From contig NC_045142.1 of NCBI RefSeq assembly GCF_008831285.2, positions 20,029,354-20,093,353 of the forward strand: a DNA stretch of 64,000 bases. Reading direction: 5' to 3'. Position 1 is the stretch's first letter; the number at the start of each line of letters is the position of its first letter. Under the pieces are notes generated by a model that did not search any database, was not told the origin of the DNA, and saw nothing but the letters and a program-made list of their open reading frames with translations. The translations under genes were made by a program, and so were the position numbers. The DNA comes from Nymphaea colorata. Taxonomy: Eukaryota > Streptophyta > Magnoliopsida > Nymphaeales > Nymphaeaceae. Positions 33,240-45,399 of the stretch are shown piece by piece.

Positions 33240-34580
33240 AATCTAATCACTTGCATTCAATCTTATGCATACATTCATTCAAACACATTACAGTCATTCA
33301 ATCACATCACAATATGAGGATCCAACGATCCTGAAACACACATTCACAAATTGGCCCCAGACAGGAATTTGCCTGGAATGCCACCATACTGTCGCGCGTC
33401 CACTAAACACCTCGAACTACAACCCACGTTGCTCAAGGCTACCTGACGTGCCCGGTGTACCTGCAAACATAATCAAATGGTAAGTTTCTCTACTCATTTC
33501 GCTTTACAATGTATACAAGTAGAAAATATAACTAGTGAGGCATGTCATCGCATCAGAGGGTGTCGATGGGTAGTGTCGACCTACAAGCACTCCAATATGC
33601 CTCCTCCCAACTTCTTGACGTTGTCACGAAACGTCAAAACTCAATGCTTCAATTAAACCATCAGTAACACATTTCTAATTAGTTTTCTTTAGTTGAGGCG
33701 TCTTCCCTGCAATTAAGATTCTCAACATACAATGCATATGTACATCAATAGAAGCCTATTTCCCAAGCTTGCTAAAACAGTTCTAAACCTTCATCACAAC
33801 ATCACAACTCTACCATGCTTCCCTATTGCTTCGAAAATCAACCCATCATGCTTGTAAGATCATTGTAGACATGGATCATCGTCCCTCCACATGAGTCCTG
33901 GACCTCCCAAAATAGCGACATTTCTAGCATGCCTCTAAATCATCAATTCTTAATTCTAGCATGCTTAAACAATAATTATACATACTCCAACAGAAAATTT
34001 ACAACAATCTAAGCTCCATTTGGCCTTGCTCACCCTAAATTTAGTGTCCAAACTGCTGCAATGTTCTTGGCAGCCACTTCAAGCATTCGATCAAGTGCCA
34101 ATGCCCAAAATTGATCACTGCCTCCACCTCCAACGCGTTCTAACCATTGTTATGAGGGGAGGAACGCGTCCCCAAACTGCAATCCAATCCAATAGCAACA
34201 CACACGAGTGAAAATCAGCAAGAAATAATGCAAGAGAAGGGTCTGCCATAGAATAGGGCCTCCGGCAGAGAGGGAGCTGAAGAGCGTAGACAGAGAGAAG
34301 GGTCGGGCAAAAGAGAGAGAGAGTAGACAAAAGGGGGAAAAGAGGAGGCGGATAGAGGGAGAGCTCTAGCATGGAGAGCATGTGTAAAGGGGAGCACTGA
34401 CAGAGAGAGATGGACAGAAGAGAGAGAGCGAGAGAGACGAGAGGGCAAGAGAGAATGGAGGTAGAGAGTGTGCAGATAGAGAGAGGGGGGCGAAAAAAGG
34501 GGAACAGCACGGGAGAGGTAGGGAACAGCGCGGTGAAGGCCGACGGAGAAGAAGGAGAAAGAAAAGACAGGGAAGGATCG
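33240..34580. other. Unassigned stretch, purine-rich at right
   Basis: No gene is supported. A small hairpin (TTGACGTT / AACGTCAA) lies near 33617-33640. The 34260-34590 part is strongly GA-rich on the plus strand and produces long but low-complexity open frames that I do not call. Confidence 0.5.
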
Positions 34581-34587
34581 GTGTTTC

Positions 34588-34648
34588 TTACTTGTGCGCC
34601 GCTGCCACCGTTAACCTCTATTGCCGCTGCTAAATCCTCCACCTTCAT
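34588..34648 (-). other. Possible first exon of a minus-strand gene
   Basis: On the minus strand an ATG at 34648 opens MKVEDLAAAIEVNGGSGAQ, followed at once by a GTAAGA donor-like site. A pyrimidine-rich sequence lies upstream, as in many plant 5' UTRs. Composition is more GC-rich than the surroundings. No further exons can be placed and I do not recognise the peptide, so this is only a weak suggestion. Confidence 0.22.
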
Positions 34649-36315
34649 CTTCTCTGCGCTCTGTGAAACCCAACGGGACGAGAGAGTGAAAAAGGGAGAG
34701 ACGTTGAAGTAGACGAGGGAGAAAAGGGAAAGACAAGAGAAGGGGCCGTTGGGCTCCGCTTCGCATGGAGCTCGGGTCCAGGTTTGGACCCTGATCCGAC
34801 CCGACCTGCCCAGAAGTCCGTAACGTTACAGGTTGAGTACAAGATAAACATGAAGTTGATGTTGTCAATAACTAAATAGAACAGGCTTGGACTGCCAATA
34901 AAGGCTTTGGGTCAGCCCAAGCACGACATTGTCAAGCCTTGGACCTAATCCAAGCCTTTGATGTCCCCAGGTTGGGTTAAACTGCAGATGCCCTCTTTGA
35001 CCAACTCCAATGATGTCATTGATCGATTCGTCAACAATGCTAAACTATTGATGCTGGACTGTAGATGGTCCGTGTGGGCCCACAGTTTGAGAGTGAGATC
35101 AAGCTGGGAGCTACTTTGTCAATATTGTGGAAATTTCTCTCAATGAAAAGTAAAATCAAGTGGAAACTTAAAGAAACCCGTAAGCACATCTGCGTCTTTT
35201 AAAATGGGCGATTGGTGATGAATTGGCTAAATCTTGCTTCATTCCTAATCACTTGAATAAAGATTGGCTGATTGCCTCAAGGCACATAGGGCAACTGGGC
35301 TGCAAGGCAGTTCATATGCAAGGAATTCAAGGTTTGAATCTTGTGGCTGCTGTCACATTCTAATGTGTTATTTCTCTTCTCTGCAAACCATGGCAAGAAC
35401 AACATTCGAGTTGAACGATGTACCGTACGTCCACCTCGGTGGTTTTATGAAAAAGAGAGTTTCTTCTAAGTAAACATAAATAAATATTAGCCGATTTGTA
35501 TAACACTTTGGATCAACCCAAGCCAAGACCCTACAATTCAAATCGGCTGATTCCAACCAAGTTTTAGAAGAGAAAAACAGAATGTGAGAGTATGAAGAAT
35601 TAAAGTACCATTAAGGTGGATTGATAGGTATCACAATAGGCAACTCCTATTTATCAAGAATGATGCAGGAACATGTGGGCTTGTCTGGGCAATTTCCCAC
35701 ATAGGCACGCAAAAATTACTAGTTTACTTGCTAAAGCTCCGTAGCTATTTTGCTGATTAGTATATGGCATCTCTCGGCCACTGATTTTCTGAAGAGCATG
35801 CCTGTCAGCACTGAATATCTAGCTTCGCCACCGACGAGTAAATGTGTTTTGCAGTGACCATTCAAACTGCGAACCGATGAGGTCGGTCCTTTTCCTTTGG
35901 AAAAACTGTGGAGTCAATGGCTGCTCATCGTGTTTGACAAGTCCTGGATTTCTCAAAATGCAATCAGGGCAGGCGAGTCCAAGAAACTGGGCTCGATCCA
36001 TCGACGGTCCAGCCGTGCTCTTCAGATGGCCAGACCCACCATGCAACTTCTTCTTGATTGATGTTTAATATTTATATGGTTCCTACTGAGGCGTTCTTCT
36101 AGGTCATGCACACAGACCTCAGGCTGGCGAACAACGCCGGATGCAATGGTTTAGGCTACTTGTCAAAGAAAGAAAAATGTGACCCATGGATGCAATGGAA
36201 ATCTGACACAAGAATATTCCATGCATGTCTCTCTCTCTAATAGCCCACATCATCCGTTAATCTTTCCACCATCCTTAAGAGCTGCTTTAGAATAAAGAAA
36301 CAATCAGGCTAAATC

Positions 36316-36318
<3 letters not shown>

Positions 36319-36350
<32 letters not shown>
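36319..36350. repeat. (GA)n microsatellite
   Basis: About sixteen GA units within copy E; shorter GA tracts occupy the same place in copies G (45101-45122) and F (about 58520). Confidence 0.93.
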
Positions 36351-36354
<4 letters not shown>

Positions 36355-36740
36355 GTGTTGATAGTTGCTCATGAAGAGCCAGTGAGTGGAGAGCGTTCAG
36401 CTGAGTTCGGGTAGATTGAGTTGAGTGCCTGGTTAAGGGTACCCAACGTACATACCCAAGAGTAAGGGGACATTTTAGTAATTTTCAAAAGGTATGTCCT
36501 TTATAGTTTTTTTTTTTACTTCCACTTTTGTCTTCGCAATTTTTTTTTTCGGTGTGAATTGGGACTATTTTCATCATAACCAGTGCACAAAAATTTTTTG
36601 CATTAGTATGACACATATATAACCAGGTTTAGAGTTCAGATGGACATGGGACAACAAGAACATATTTGTATTAATGTAACAACCATAATGAAAGGAGAGT
36701 ATCCGGTCCAAGAAAAGATATTATAGAAAAGACATATCTT

Positions 36741-36741
<1 letters not shown>

Positions 36742-36784
<43 letters not shown>
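36742..36784. repeat. (TA)n microsatellite
   Basis: About twenty-one TA units in copy E; copy F carries a shorter array at about 58904-58928. Confidence 0.93.
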
Positions 36785-36788
<4 letters not shown>

Positions 36789-36989
36789 GATATTATGAAA
36801 GAGTTAAAAAGTCTAAAATAAACATCATTTTATTAAAAAATTCAAAACTAACCCAACCCCATCTTTTCTCTGTATATAATAAAAAAGAAACATTTTAAAA
36901 GAGTAGAAAAAAGGTTGTGAAAAGGTCAAAAAAGTCTAAAATAAACATTTTTTTATTAAAAAAATTGAATATATCAAAACCCCATCTTT

Positions 36990-38390
36990 TTCCACTGCAT
37001 ACTTGTGCGTTCGGATGTGCACGCAACTCAATCTCATATCGCGGCTTCGGGTCCGCTGGCGGTGGAGAGAAGAAACTGCACTTTGGCCATCATCATTGTC
37101 ATGGGATATCGCTTGTTGATTCCTCAATCGATGCGATGCTGTGGATGAGATATCACTTTAAAAAATCTGGAATTGGATCTCGAATTGATGGACTAGCATT
37201 TCCTTATCCATCTATAGGAACAAGTTTTCTCAGACATCTTAGACTTAATTTCTTGCTTAGGTGGGCATCTGATATACTTTTGATGACGTATGTGGAGGGC
37301 TACATATCTATATGATCCAATATATTGCATGCCTAAGGTCTGATTTGTATAGGTTAAAAGTGAACACTGCAAGGACCTTCTTAGGCATGAAGTAACATAA
37401 AGCACCCATCTAAATAGATCTGTTTTGTCTTCAGCTTGATCTCTAGCTGAAAACCATTTTGGTGATTTTTGGACTATGCTTAGTTTGAAGGCGTGAAGCA
37501 TAGACTCTCCATCCAACATGCACCAAACTCCACAAGTTAGTGATGTACTCCATATTTTGGTGATTGATTATAACCTTGCTTAGCTTATCTTGCAATCAAG
37601 TTGAGGAGTTACCATGTTCTAAGTTTAAAATATATAGTTTTCCAGTACCTAACAAAAATTGTTTTAAAATAATGTAATTGCGCTGCATGAACTTCCGGCA
37701 GCCACTGCTTGTGGAATCAAATAGGTTTTTTGCGTTCGGAAACTGTCGAGGGAGCCCCTTGTTCTATTCATGAGATATCAAATAGGTAATTAAATATACA
37801 AATGACAATAATTAATCCACTTTCTATGTCATAATTTATAGACACCAAGATTGGAACATTTTGCCAGGGGACTTACAGTGGCTGGTGACATTAGCTAGTG
37901 ATGTAACAAGTTCGTGCGTCATTTACTTGGGATTGAATGAAACTTTTTGTGCTTTCTGCACCCTTCTCCACAATCCAAGCAATTTTAAGTAATAGCGTTG
38001 AATATTCTTGTGTTGAAGAATTCCAATCACCATTTGATCAATAAGAGAGACATCTTAACGAATTACTTAGGTAACCACAATAAGCGTTGACATGCTGTAA
38101 GAAGGGAAGTATTGAAGTGAAGTGTGGGTTGCTGTGCACCATTGCCCCACATCAGTATTGTTGCAACAATGCTGGACCTAGTTTCTGTCACATCATAGTC
38201 CCCACATCAGACCCAGGTCGGTGACTCACATGCCCTTCAGCCAAAAAGTCTTGGCTCCACCACTAAAGAAGGGGTTGAGATCACAAGTTGGCGGGCTAGC
38301 GTGAAATTATTCATGTCATGAGGAATCAATTTTTTGAAAGATCATAGTAATTTTGCTTTGCTGGGCCTTCCTACATCCTTTGATGGGGGA
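36990..38390. other. Unassigned stretch
   Basis: A 132-codon frame at 36917-37315 starts in copy E and continues into unique sequence. It has no motif I recognise and its first part overlaps decayed repeat, so I do not call it a gene. Nothing else is supported here. Confidence 0.45.
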
Positions 38391-38726
38391 CATTCATATG
38401 ATCCATCTATTGTACAAGGTTGACTGGAAAATAAACGAATGTCATCATACTTTAAACATGTTTAAGGGTAATTAAAATGGTGATTAACAATGGATTGGCG
38501 CGATCATTTCTGAATATTCAAGTGATTCAAAGATGAACCTCCACGGCTGGATGGTTATTTGTTTGTTTGGTCTCGATAAAAACATCGCAAAATATGCATT
38601 TGCAATGATCAATTGCTTGACCGTGGTTTTCAATTATGGAATCCAACTTTTATGGCAGTTTTTAACAATACAAAATAACCATCCGAGCATAGAAATAGCT
38701 GCCTAATTTCAACACACACACACACA

Positions 38727-38767
<41 letters not shown>

Positions 38768-39260
38768 CCACTAACATTGCTTTCTTTGATGCTTCTAGTA
38801 TGTTTTCTATCTTGGAAGATGCCTAATCCAACAAATAACAAACATTATCTAAGTCTATAGATGACCTTGCTCAATTATATGTGTAAACTAGTCATGATTC
38901 ATTATTTATTTTCAGACAATGAAATAAGTACATTTTATTTAGGATTTACCATCACAGAGGCTGATTCTGTTGAATTTCAATGAACCTGCAACTGTGGGAC
39001 ACCTGAATGCTAGTTGGGTCTGGCTCATGGCAAACATTGACCAAAGAGACACTGGATTTATGAGTCATTTGACCCAAATCATGAAAATGTTTAATTGATA
39101 ACATATTTTTTCTGGTCTTATTAAGAAATAAAATGATGGCTATTAATTACCAGACCCTTCAAGATTTTATCATCTAGCTAGCCCTAGTCCAGCTTCATCC
39201 ACATTTTCTTGTCATTTTGTGCCTTCCCAGCACGCAAATCAAAATAAAGTTCTTAATTAA
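38390..39260 (-). repeat. Partial copy D of duplication block 3
   Basis: The segment parallels 48100-49400 (copy B, same orientation) and the reverse strand of 16680-17520 (copy A). Examples are the GGATTGGC...ATTTCTGAATATTC area near 38491 and the AATGAACCTGCAACTGTGGG area near 38980. A (CA)n(TA)n tract sits at 38711-38764. Confidence 0.75.
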
Positions 39261-40916
39261 ATGTTAGAATTAATCATCGTTAAAAATAATTTCTATTTGA
39301 ACTACAACTTGAAAACAACATGGATTTCTATCACCCCTTGCATCTACAGTTTCTTGCCTTCTGCACCAAATTTCCTCCTTCACCCCATGAGACTCAGTCA
39401 ATTCTTCACATGGAACAACCTCCCAGATAGTAGCAGCTTTATTTCCCTGCTCAATTTTTGCCAGCGCCCTAGACAACTGCTCTTGAGGCTCTTAATTCTG
39501 TTGAACAAATTTGGCCACCTGGTCATTGTTCAATCTCATAAGACAATACTTGAAACTGTAGGAAACTTAATTTGAAGAAAGAAACAATATTGTAAAAGCG
39601 GGTATCATATCACTTATCAATGTGGCTAACCTATACATGTATGGTAACATATTGTAAATTCATTTTTGTAATGCATTCACAATTAAAAAATAAAAAATAG
39701 CTATAAATTGTCATAAAACCAAGAAAAATGCTTCCTATATAAAACAAATCATCACAATATTACACACATAATAAAAATTCACAAATCTTCATCTACAGAC
39801 ATAATAATGATAAGATATGATAAACATGATAAAATTTGAAGTCTTAAAGACTTTTACAATAAACTTTTTACTGTTTTTGCATCATATTATCAAACATTTA
39901 TAATATTCAACCTATCTATTAATCTTCTTCATCTTCATTATAATATTCAAACTCATTTTGCTTCATTGTCTTCATCCCCTTCAAGTGGAATGTCCTCACC
40001 AGCATATGCAGGCTCACCTTATTCAATGTTCAAAAGGAGTAGGCCACAATGAGGCCTCCATCCTTTCACATCAAATTCCTTAGATGATCACTGCTGCTCA
40101 GAGAATCATTGTCAAAATTCAAAAGAAATTGCAAATTCCAAAGAATGGCTACTAATGGTGCTAGAGTCACTCTCAAAAAGCATGTTCCTTTCTTCCAGCA
40201 GCCACAATTCACTTCAATCCTTCCAAGATAGTCAAACAAATTGAAATATTCATCTCCAAAATATTTTTATCGCATGATGAGTGACAAATACAAGTGCCAA
40301 ATTGTGAAACATGAAGAGGTAATCTGTAACTCAAGGTGGCCTCCAGTGGCAGAGTTACATTGTAACTGGTGTGGGCAATTAACCACACCAGCCTACAAAT
40401 TTTGCCTTATTTACATATGTAAACATAATTGACTTTTATTGTTTCTTTTGTTTTTTTTTTTTACATATGAGTGACCCTTCAAGTTTAAAACTAAACAGAA
40501 TGTCCCTCAATCAGAAATATCTATCTCTGCCACTGGTGGTCTCACTATATATTAGTTCCATTCGCATGAAGAACTGGACATCACTTGTTAAACGATAGCA
40601 TGACATTTTCAATTTGCGATCAAAATTGGAAATGATTGATGAGATGCAAGTATGAATGGCAAGAAATAATTTATGGAAACCATTATGATATCTTATCAAG
40701 TTATCTAAGGATCCCTATTAATATGAAGCAAGAAATAAATGGATTTCTTGGATGAAGGCCTTCACACATGTTAATGGTTGCATAGATAAACCCTGAGGTC
40801 ATAAACTTATTTGGTTTGCTTGGCCTTTTACATTCGTAAGTCCTCTATTGCTAAAGTTTATCTTTCATTGATGATTTTAAGGTGATAAATTATTTAAAAT
40901 TTATATAAGGAAAACA

Positions 40917-40917
<1 letters not shown>

Positions 40918-40982
<65 letters not shown>
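40918..40982. repeat. (TA)n microsatellite
   Basis: About thirty-two TA units, one of the longest arrays in the window. Confidence 0.95.
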
Positions 40983-40985
<3 letters not shown>

Positions 40986-41684
40986 ATTATGCTACATATA
41001 AAATAGGTTTTTAAAGATTGACATGTGACCCTTGGAATCTGGCTGTATAACTGAATCAAAAATATTTTACTTGCATAATAAGTTCTAGAGTCTTTGGGGT
41101 ATTTTTGTAAACCAAGTTAAATTATTTCTTTCTTTTCCTTTATGTAGTCCAAACAAACATTGTTTGAACAATTCTTTTTCTTTCTATTCAAACAAGCTTT
41201 TATAACAATTTGTTTCATTCTATTTTCTTTTCTCTCCTTTTCTTCCCAAATCCTTTCTTTCCTTTTCCATTCTTTATTTAACAATTGGGATTGTGTTGCC
41301 TAAAGCCTCTCTAAGAGCCAGCACATTTGAAATGACCTTATATAGGAAGTTACATGGGGAAATAGGTTGCTACTGGTGTACACTTGTAGCTCCTTCTATC
41401 TTGAGAATCAGAACAATCACAGTGTTGTTAAACTTCTTCACCATTCATCTTATTCCCAAGAAAAATTCAACCATCTTGATTTTGTAATGACTGGTTACTC
41501 CTCGGTACAGTTGAAAAAGGGACCTGAAGGATTCACTATGTCCTGAAGCACTCTCCGCTTTCAAACTAAAGTTGCATACTTCAGTTCTTTTGCTAAAACA
41601 GATCTTAGGATTTGCCGGACTCATCTCTCTTTTCCACTCGCCACCACAGACTATTATTTAAAATAAGAACAAAACATGTAATTC

Positions 41685-41688
<4 letters not shown>

Positions 41689-41732
<44 letters not shown>
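41689..41732. repeat. (CT)n microsatellite
   Basis: About twenty-two CT units with no recognised gene nearby. Confidence 0.95.
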
Positions 41733-41735
<3 letters not shown>

Positions 41736-42532
41736 TGCAAGAGAAGTCAAAGGGCATGGAGCTGTTACTTTGTTTCTTTCTTCCACCACACTTTCACTTT
41801 CAGTGGTAAACAAGTAAAAAAAAAGAGGAACGACCCTGTTGAATAGAAACCATTAATTTACATGATATGACATCGTTGATATTAAAGTTGCTATCTTGGT
41901 GGAATAGAAAGGCTTGTATCAAAATACTTATGTGAAGTTGGTAGATTGTGCTTCCCATGGCAATATGGTGGCTATCGAAGACAGGAATTATGAATACCAT
42001 GGCAACAAGAAAAATCCAAATCTGTTACATCAGAAGCAATTGACAGTCTAATTTATATGATTCAACATGTGCTAATTATGACTCTTCAAGCAGAAGAACA
42101 AGTTTCCGCAACCTTTCATCCCTTTTTATGAAGGAAGTCTCTCACGTATATCACCGACTTCAACACAAAGCAGCATCACCACAAAAGCATATAGAAAACA
42201 CATATGCCTTGATCGACCAGCTTCCCTTCCCTATTTTAAAGCTATTCACAGTACCTACACCACAGTCCTCATGAATCTTCATGGTTGCCGATCGTCACTA
42301 GCTAATGCCGGAAGGAATTCCACCTTTCTGTTTGCTCTCTCTCCCCCTTTCTCTAGACGTGCATAAGAACTCAAAACACGTGGAGCTGTCACTTTATTTG
42401 TTTCTTCCACCACACTTCACTTTTAGTGGGAAGTCAAAAAAGAGGGGAACCACCCTGTTGAATAGAAACAAATAATTCACATTGATAAGACTTTTCTCAA
42501 TATTTTTTGTTATAAAAGAGATAGCACTGTCA

Positions 42533-42572
<40 letters not shown>

Positions 42573-42597
42573 GTGTGTGTGTATATAACTAATAATA

Positions 42598-43048
42598 GAT
42601 AATGAAAATACATATCACTTTTTTCTCTTTATTTTTCTCCTAACAATCTATCAAGTTAGATCGGCCAACGCTGATTAGATGGCTGAATAACTCTAAAAAG
42701 TCAGTTCACCATTCAATATATATATATATATATATACATACACACACACACACATACACACACTACTTCGATCATAAACAAAAACCAACAGACCTTTTAC
42801 AATATATATATATATGTGTGTGTGTGTGTATATATATACACACACACACACACACCCTACCTCGATCACAAACAAAAACCAACAGAAGTGAAAATACATA
42901 TCACTTCTTTCTGTTTATTTTTCTCCTAACTATCTATCAAGTTAGATCGGACAACCGTGATTAGATGGCTGAATAACTCTAAAAAGTCAGTTCATCTTTC
43001 AATATATATATATATATATATCACAAACAAAAATCAACAGTTCTCTTA

Positions 43049-43094
<46 letters not shown>

Positions 43095-43210
43095 CCTACT
43101 TGGATCACAAACAAAAACCAACAGACCTCTTACATTATATTTATATATATATACACACACACACATACTACCTTGATCACAAACAAAAACCAACAGACCT
43201 CTTATATTTG
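42598..43210. repeat. Minisatellite-like cluster with (CA)n/(TA)n spacers
   Basis: A 125-bp segment at about 42598-42720 is repeated at about 42880-43010. A shorter unit containing AAACAAAAACCAACAG occurs five times (about 42778, 42872, 43027 in altered form, 43112, 43183), each beside (TA)n or (CA)n tracts. The pattern suggests repeated slippage or unequal exchange. There is no coding content. Confidence 0.85.
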
Positions 43211-43439
43211 TGTTAAAAAGTGTTCCGAACAAAATATGGATCTCCTAATGTCTTCATTATAAACACTAATTTAATTTAAACAATGTTTAAGTTCAAATTA
43301 CTTTTATTAAAAAAGTATTTTTTCTACTAATAAAATTTTGATGTTATAAGTGCCATTCCTTTTTTAATTATTATGGTATGTTAATAAAATAAAAAATAGC
43401 TAACTTAATGTACATTTATCACCAAATATATTTTAAGAT

Positions 43440-43540
43440 AGTGCTAAATTATAAAGAAAAGGAATTTTAATAGGCCCGGCTTCTGTCCCTTACATAAGTG
43501 GTATGATATTTATATATACATATATATGCACATGCACACA

Positions 43541-43578
<38 letters not shown>

Positions 43579-43730
43579 TTAAATGAAACTAAAAACATCC
43601 AAAGAGTAATGGATGCCACAGTACAACTTAAAAAAAAGGACGAAACAAAAGAAAATAGAAGCATCAGAGAAGAAGAGAGGAACCAATCTGACAGTGAGAA
43701 ATCCCTCACGATAGCCAAAAGCTCCATTCT
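43440..43730 (-). repeat. Segmental duplication copy B, block 4
   Basis: Reverse-strand counterpart of 17870-18150. An (AG)n tract at 43543-43572 stands where copy A has a long (TA)n array. Confidence 0.75.
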
Positions 43731-43849
43731 TAGGGTTTTCAATAAGTGGTGGAAAATGAAACGAGCTTTAGAAAGAAGACTTAATTGGAATGATCCAAAT
43801 CTTCCACCAGAAAATACAAAAACATGTATGCCAACTTCAAATACAGATG

Positions 43850-44270
43850 GCACATGGATTAACAACTTCAGTTTAAAGGAATTAGACATTTTCGTCTTGT
43901 TGACAAATCTAGCACAGCTCTCTGTTACAGAAATTTCCTAATAGCCATCGGTTAGCAAACTAACCAAAATATCTTGATTGCCATGTTATTTTCTCTAGAA
44001 ACCCCAATGGAGGATTTGGTGATGGATACGAAAGAGATACATGGGCTCTACTACATCAACTAAATCAAAGACAAACAAGGCCAGCACCAACAACAATCAA
44101 ATTCTCTCGGGCCAACTAAATTGAAGACAAGCAAGGCGAGGAGAAAGACAAAGAATGTATTGTTGTTTCTTTGCTGTTCTTAATTTGTACTTTGGTGTTT
44201 TCTTGTCATCTATTTTACATTTTTTTTTCATTTTACATGTGAAAATTGGATTGAATCAACCTATTTCATG
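43850..44270 (+). pseudogene. Copia pol fragment (first of two related fragments)
   Basis: The stretch parallels 47070-48105: both share the CAAATCTAGCACAGCTCT motif, a glycine-rich GDGY-type segment before the pre-integrase domain, and the same T-rich tail near 44160-44270. Here the coding part is reduced to about 200 bases with stops and lacks the zinc region. It is recognisable as copia only through the better preserved second copy. Confidence 0.6.
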
Positions 44271-44274
44271 ATTT

Positions 44275-44575
44275 TATCATCCAGATAGCACTAGCTTTGA
44301 TAGTCATACATGAAAAGACCTCAATATTTGGTCCGTTTCTTGTGAAGTTACATCATGTTTTGCATGTGTCCATTTATTTTGTAGCTCTAAAACAATTAAT
44401 GACGTCGACTTTTCTCTATATGCCACAGCTTTCTTAAACTCCAAATCTGTCAACCTTAAAAGGTCGCTGCTCTTCCCTATCAAGCTGTAGCTGGATGTCC
44501 CCAGCACGGGTTTTCCGTGAGTTCGCAAATGCAACAACCTAGCAACGTCTTTTAGGTGATTGTCACCTCGAATCC
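44275..44575 (-). pseudogene. Plant mobile domain fragment, copy B (inverted)
   Basis: On the minus strand a frame at 44304-44537 reads LLHLRTHGKPVLG and then LIVLELQNKWTHAKHD; the preceding segment matches the ITLEDV start seen in copy A but carries a stop. Its similarity to 18277-18600 identifies it as the inverted counterpart. It covers only a small part of the domain. The downstream C-terminal region seen faintly in copy A is absent, because the sequence passes into copia debris at 44270. Confidence 0.5.
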
Positions 44576-44702
44576 ATCAAAAGATGCATTTGCAATGATC
44601 AGTTGCTTGACCATGGTTTTAAATAATGGATACAACTTTTACAGCAGTTTTTAATGATACAAAATAACCATTCGAGCACAAAAATAGCTGCCCGATTTCA
44701 AT

Positions 44703-44727
44703 ACACACACACACACACACACAAACA

Positions 44728-44823
<96 letters not shown>

Positions 44824-44831
44824 TATATATG
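44703..44831. repeat. Compound (CA)n(TA)n microsatellite
   Basis: About 65 bases of CA units with small interruptions are followed by about 62 bases of TA. The unique sequence just to the left (44576-44700) matches 38585-38710, which also ends in a (CA)n(TA)n tract. A 24-bp tandem duplication follows at about 44830-44877. Confidence 0.95.
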
Positions 44832-44879
44832 CCGCACACCTTAATTAGGTCGTCGTGCCACACACCTTAATTAGGTCAA

Positions 44880-45330
44880 TGATGCATCACTCAGATTTTT
44901 TGAGGCATTCTTCTAGGTAATGCATAGAGACCTTCTGCAGGTGTGCATCTCTAACAACACTAGTTTAGGCTACTTGTCAAAGAAAGAAAAATCCGACAGA
45001 AGAATATTCCATGCATGACTCTTTCACAGTCCACATCTTCCGTTAGTCTTTCCACCTTAAGAGCTGTTTCAGAATAAAAAAAAACAGATGAGGCCAAATC
45101 AGAGAGAGAGAGAGAGAGAGAAAGAGGGGGATGACAGTTGCTCATGATGAGAGCAATGAGTGGAGACCATTCAGCTGAGTTCGGGTGGACATGGGCCAAC
45201 ACGAACAGATTTGCATTAATAAAACAGTCATAGCGAAAAAGAGAGTGTCCGGTCCAAGAAGGTACTCTATATAGAGAAGATATATCTTGTAAGAAAAAGA
45301 TGACTAAGAAGATTGATTTTATATATACAT
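44880..45330 (+). repeat. Partial copy G of duplication E/F
   Basis: The segment from GAGGCATTCTTCTAGGT to the GTCCGGTCCAAGAA motif matches 36085-36715 and 58380-58865 in the same orientation, with about 190 bases fewer than copy E. Confidence 0.8.
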
Positions 45331-45399
45331 ATATATATATTCTGTAGAGGCAATGGCTTCAACCTGAGTTATTTGGGATGAAGAAAGCATTCCAAGTCA

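Larger units (their letters stand above)
34870..36990 (+). repeat. Segmental duplication copy E
   Basis: This stretch repeats in the same orientation at about 56760-59060 (copy F), and its right part at about 44880-45330 (copy G). Landmarks shared by E and F are GATGTCATTGATCGATTC, the 35850-36060 block containing CAAACTGCGAACCGATGAG, and the (GA)n and (TA)n tracts. No intact gene was found in either copy. Confidence 0.85.
39260..42590. other. Unassigned AT-rich stretch with microsatellites
   Basis: No gene is supported. (TA)n lies at 40918-40982, (CT)n at 41689-41732 and (TA)n at 42540-42570. On the minus strand near 39915-40000 a short frame ends in the acidic run NEFEYYNEDEED before a stop, which could be the tail of a decayed gene. 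Two diverged copies of a segment containing a TTCTTCCACCACACTT motif lie at 41735-41850 and 42360-42475. Confidence 0.5.

Noticed and set aside
34115-34648. 177-codon minus-strand frame as a full protein
   Set aside because: After the first nineteen codons it becomes Ser/Leu/Pro low-complexity sequence read from a CT-rich tract; a splice-donor-like site ends the plausible part.
36917-37315. 132-codon frame as a gene
   Set aside because: It starts inside duplicated AT-rich DNA, has no recognised motif, and copy F does not preserve it.
42598-43210. CRISPR-like spaced repeats
   Set aside because: The spacers are simple (CA)n/(TA)n tracts of variable length, the unit is not palindromic, and the DNA is from a plant nucleus.
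43609-43941. 110-codon frame as a host gene
   Set aside because: Its first half is the inverted counterpart of 17880-18000 and its second half is decayed copia sequence shared with 47070; the frame is a chance join.
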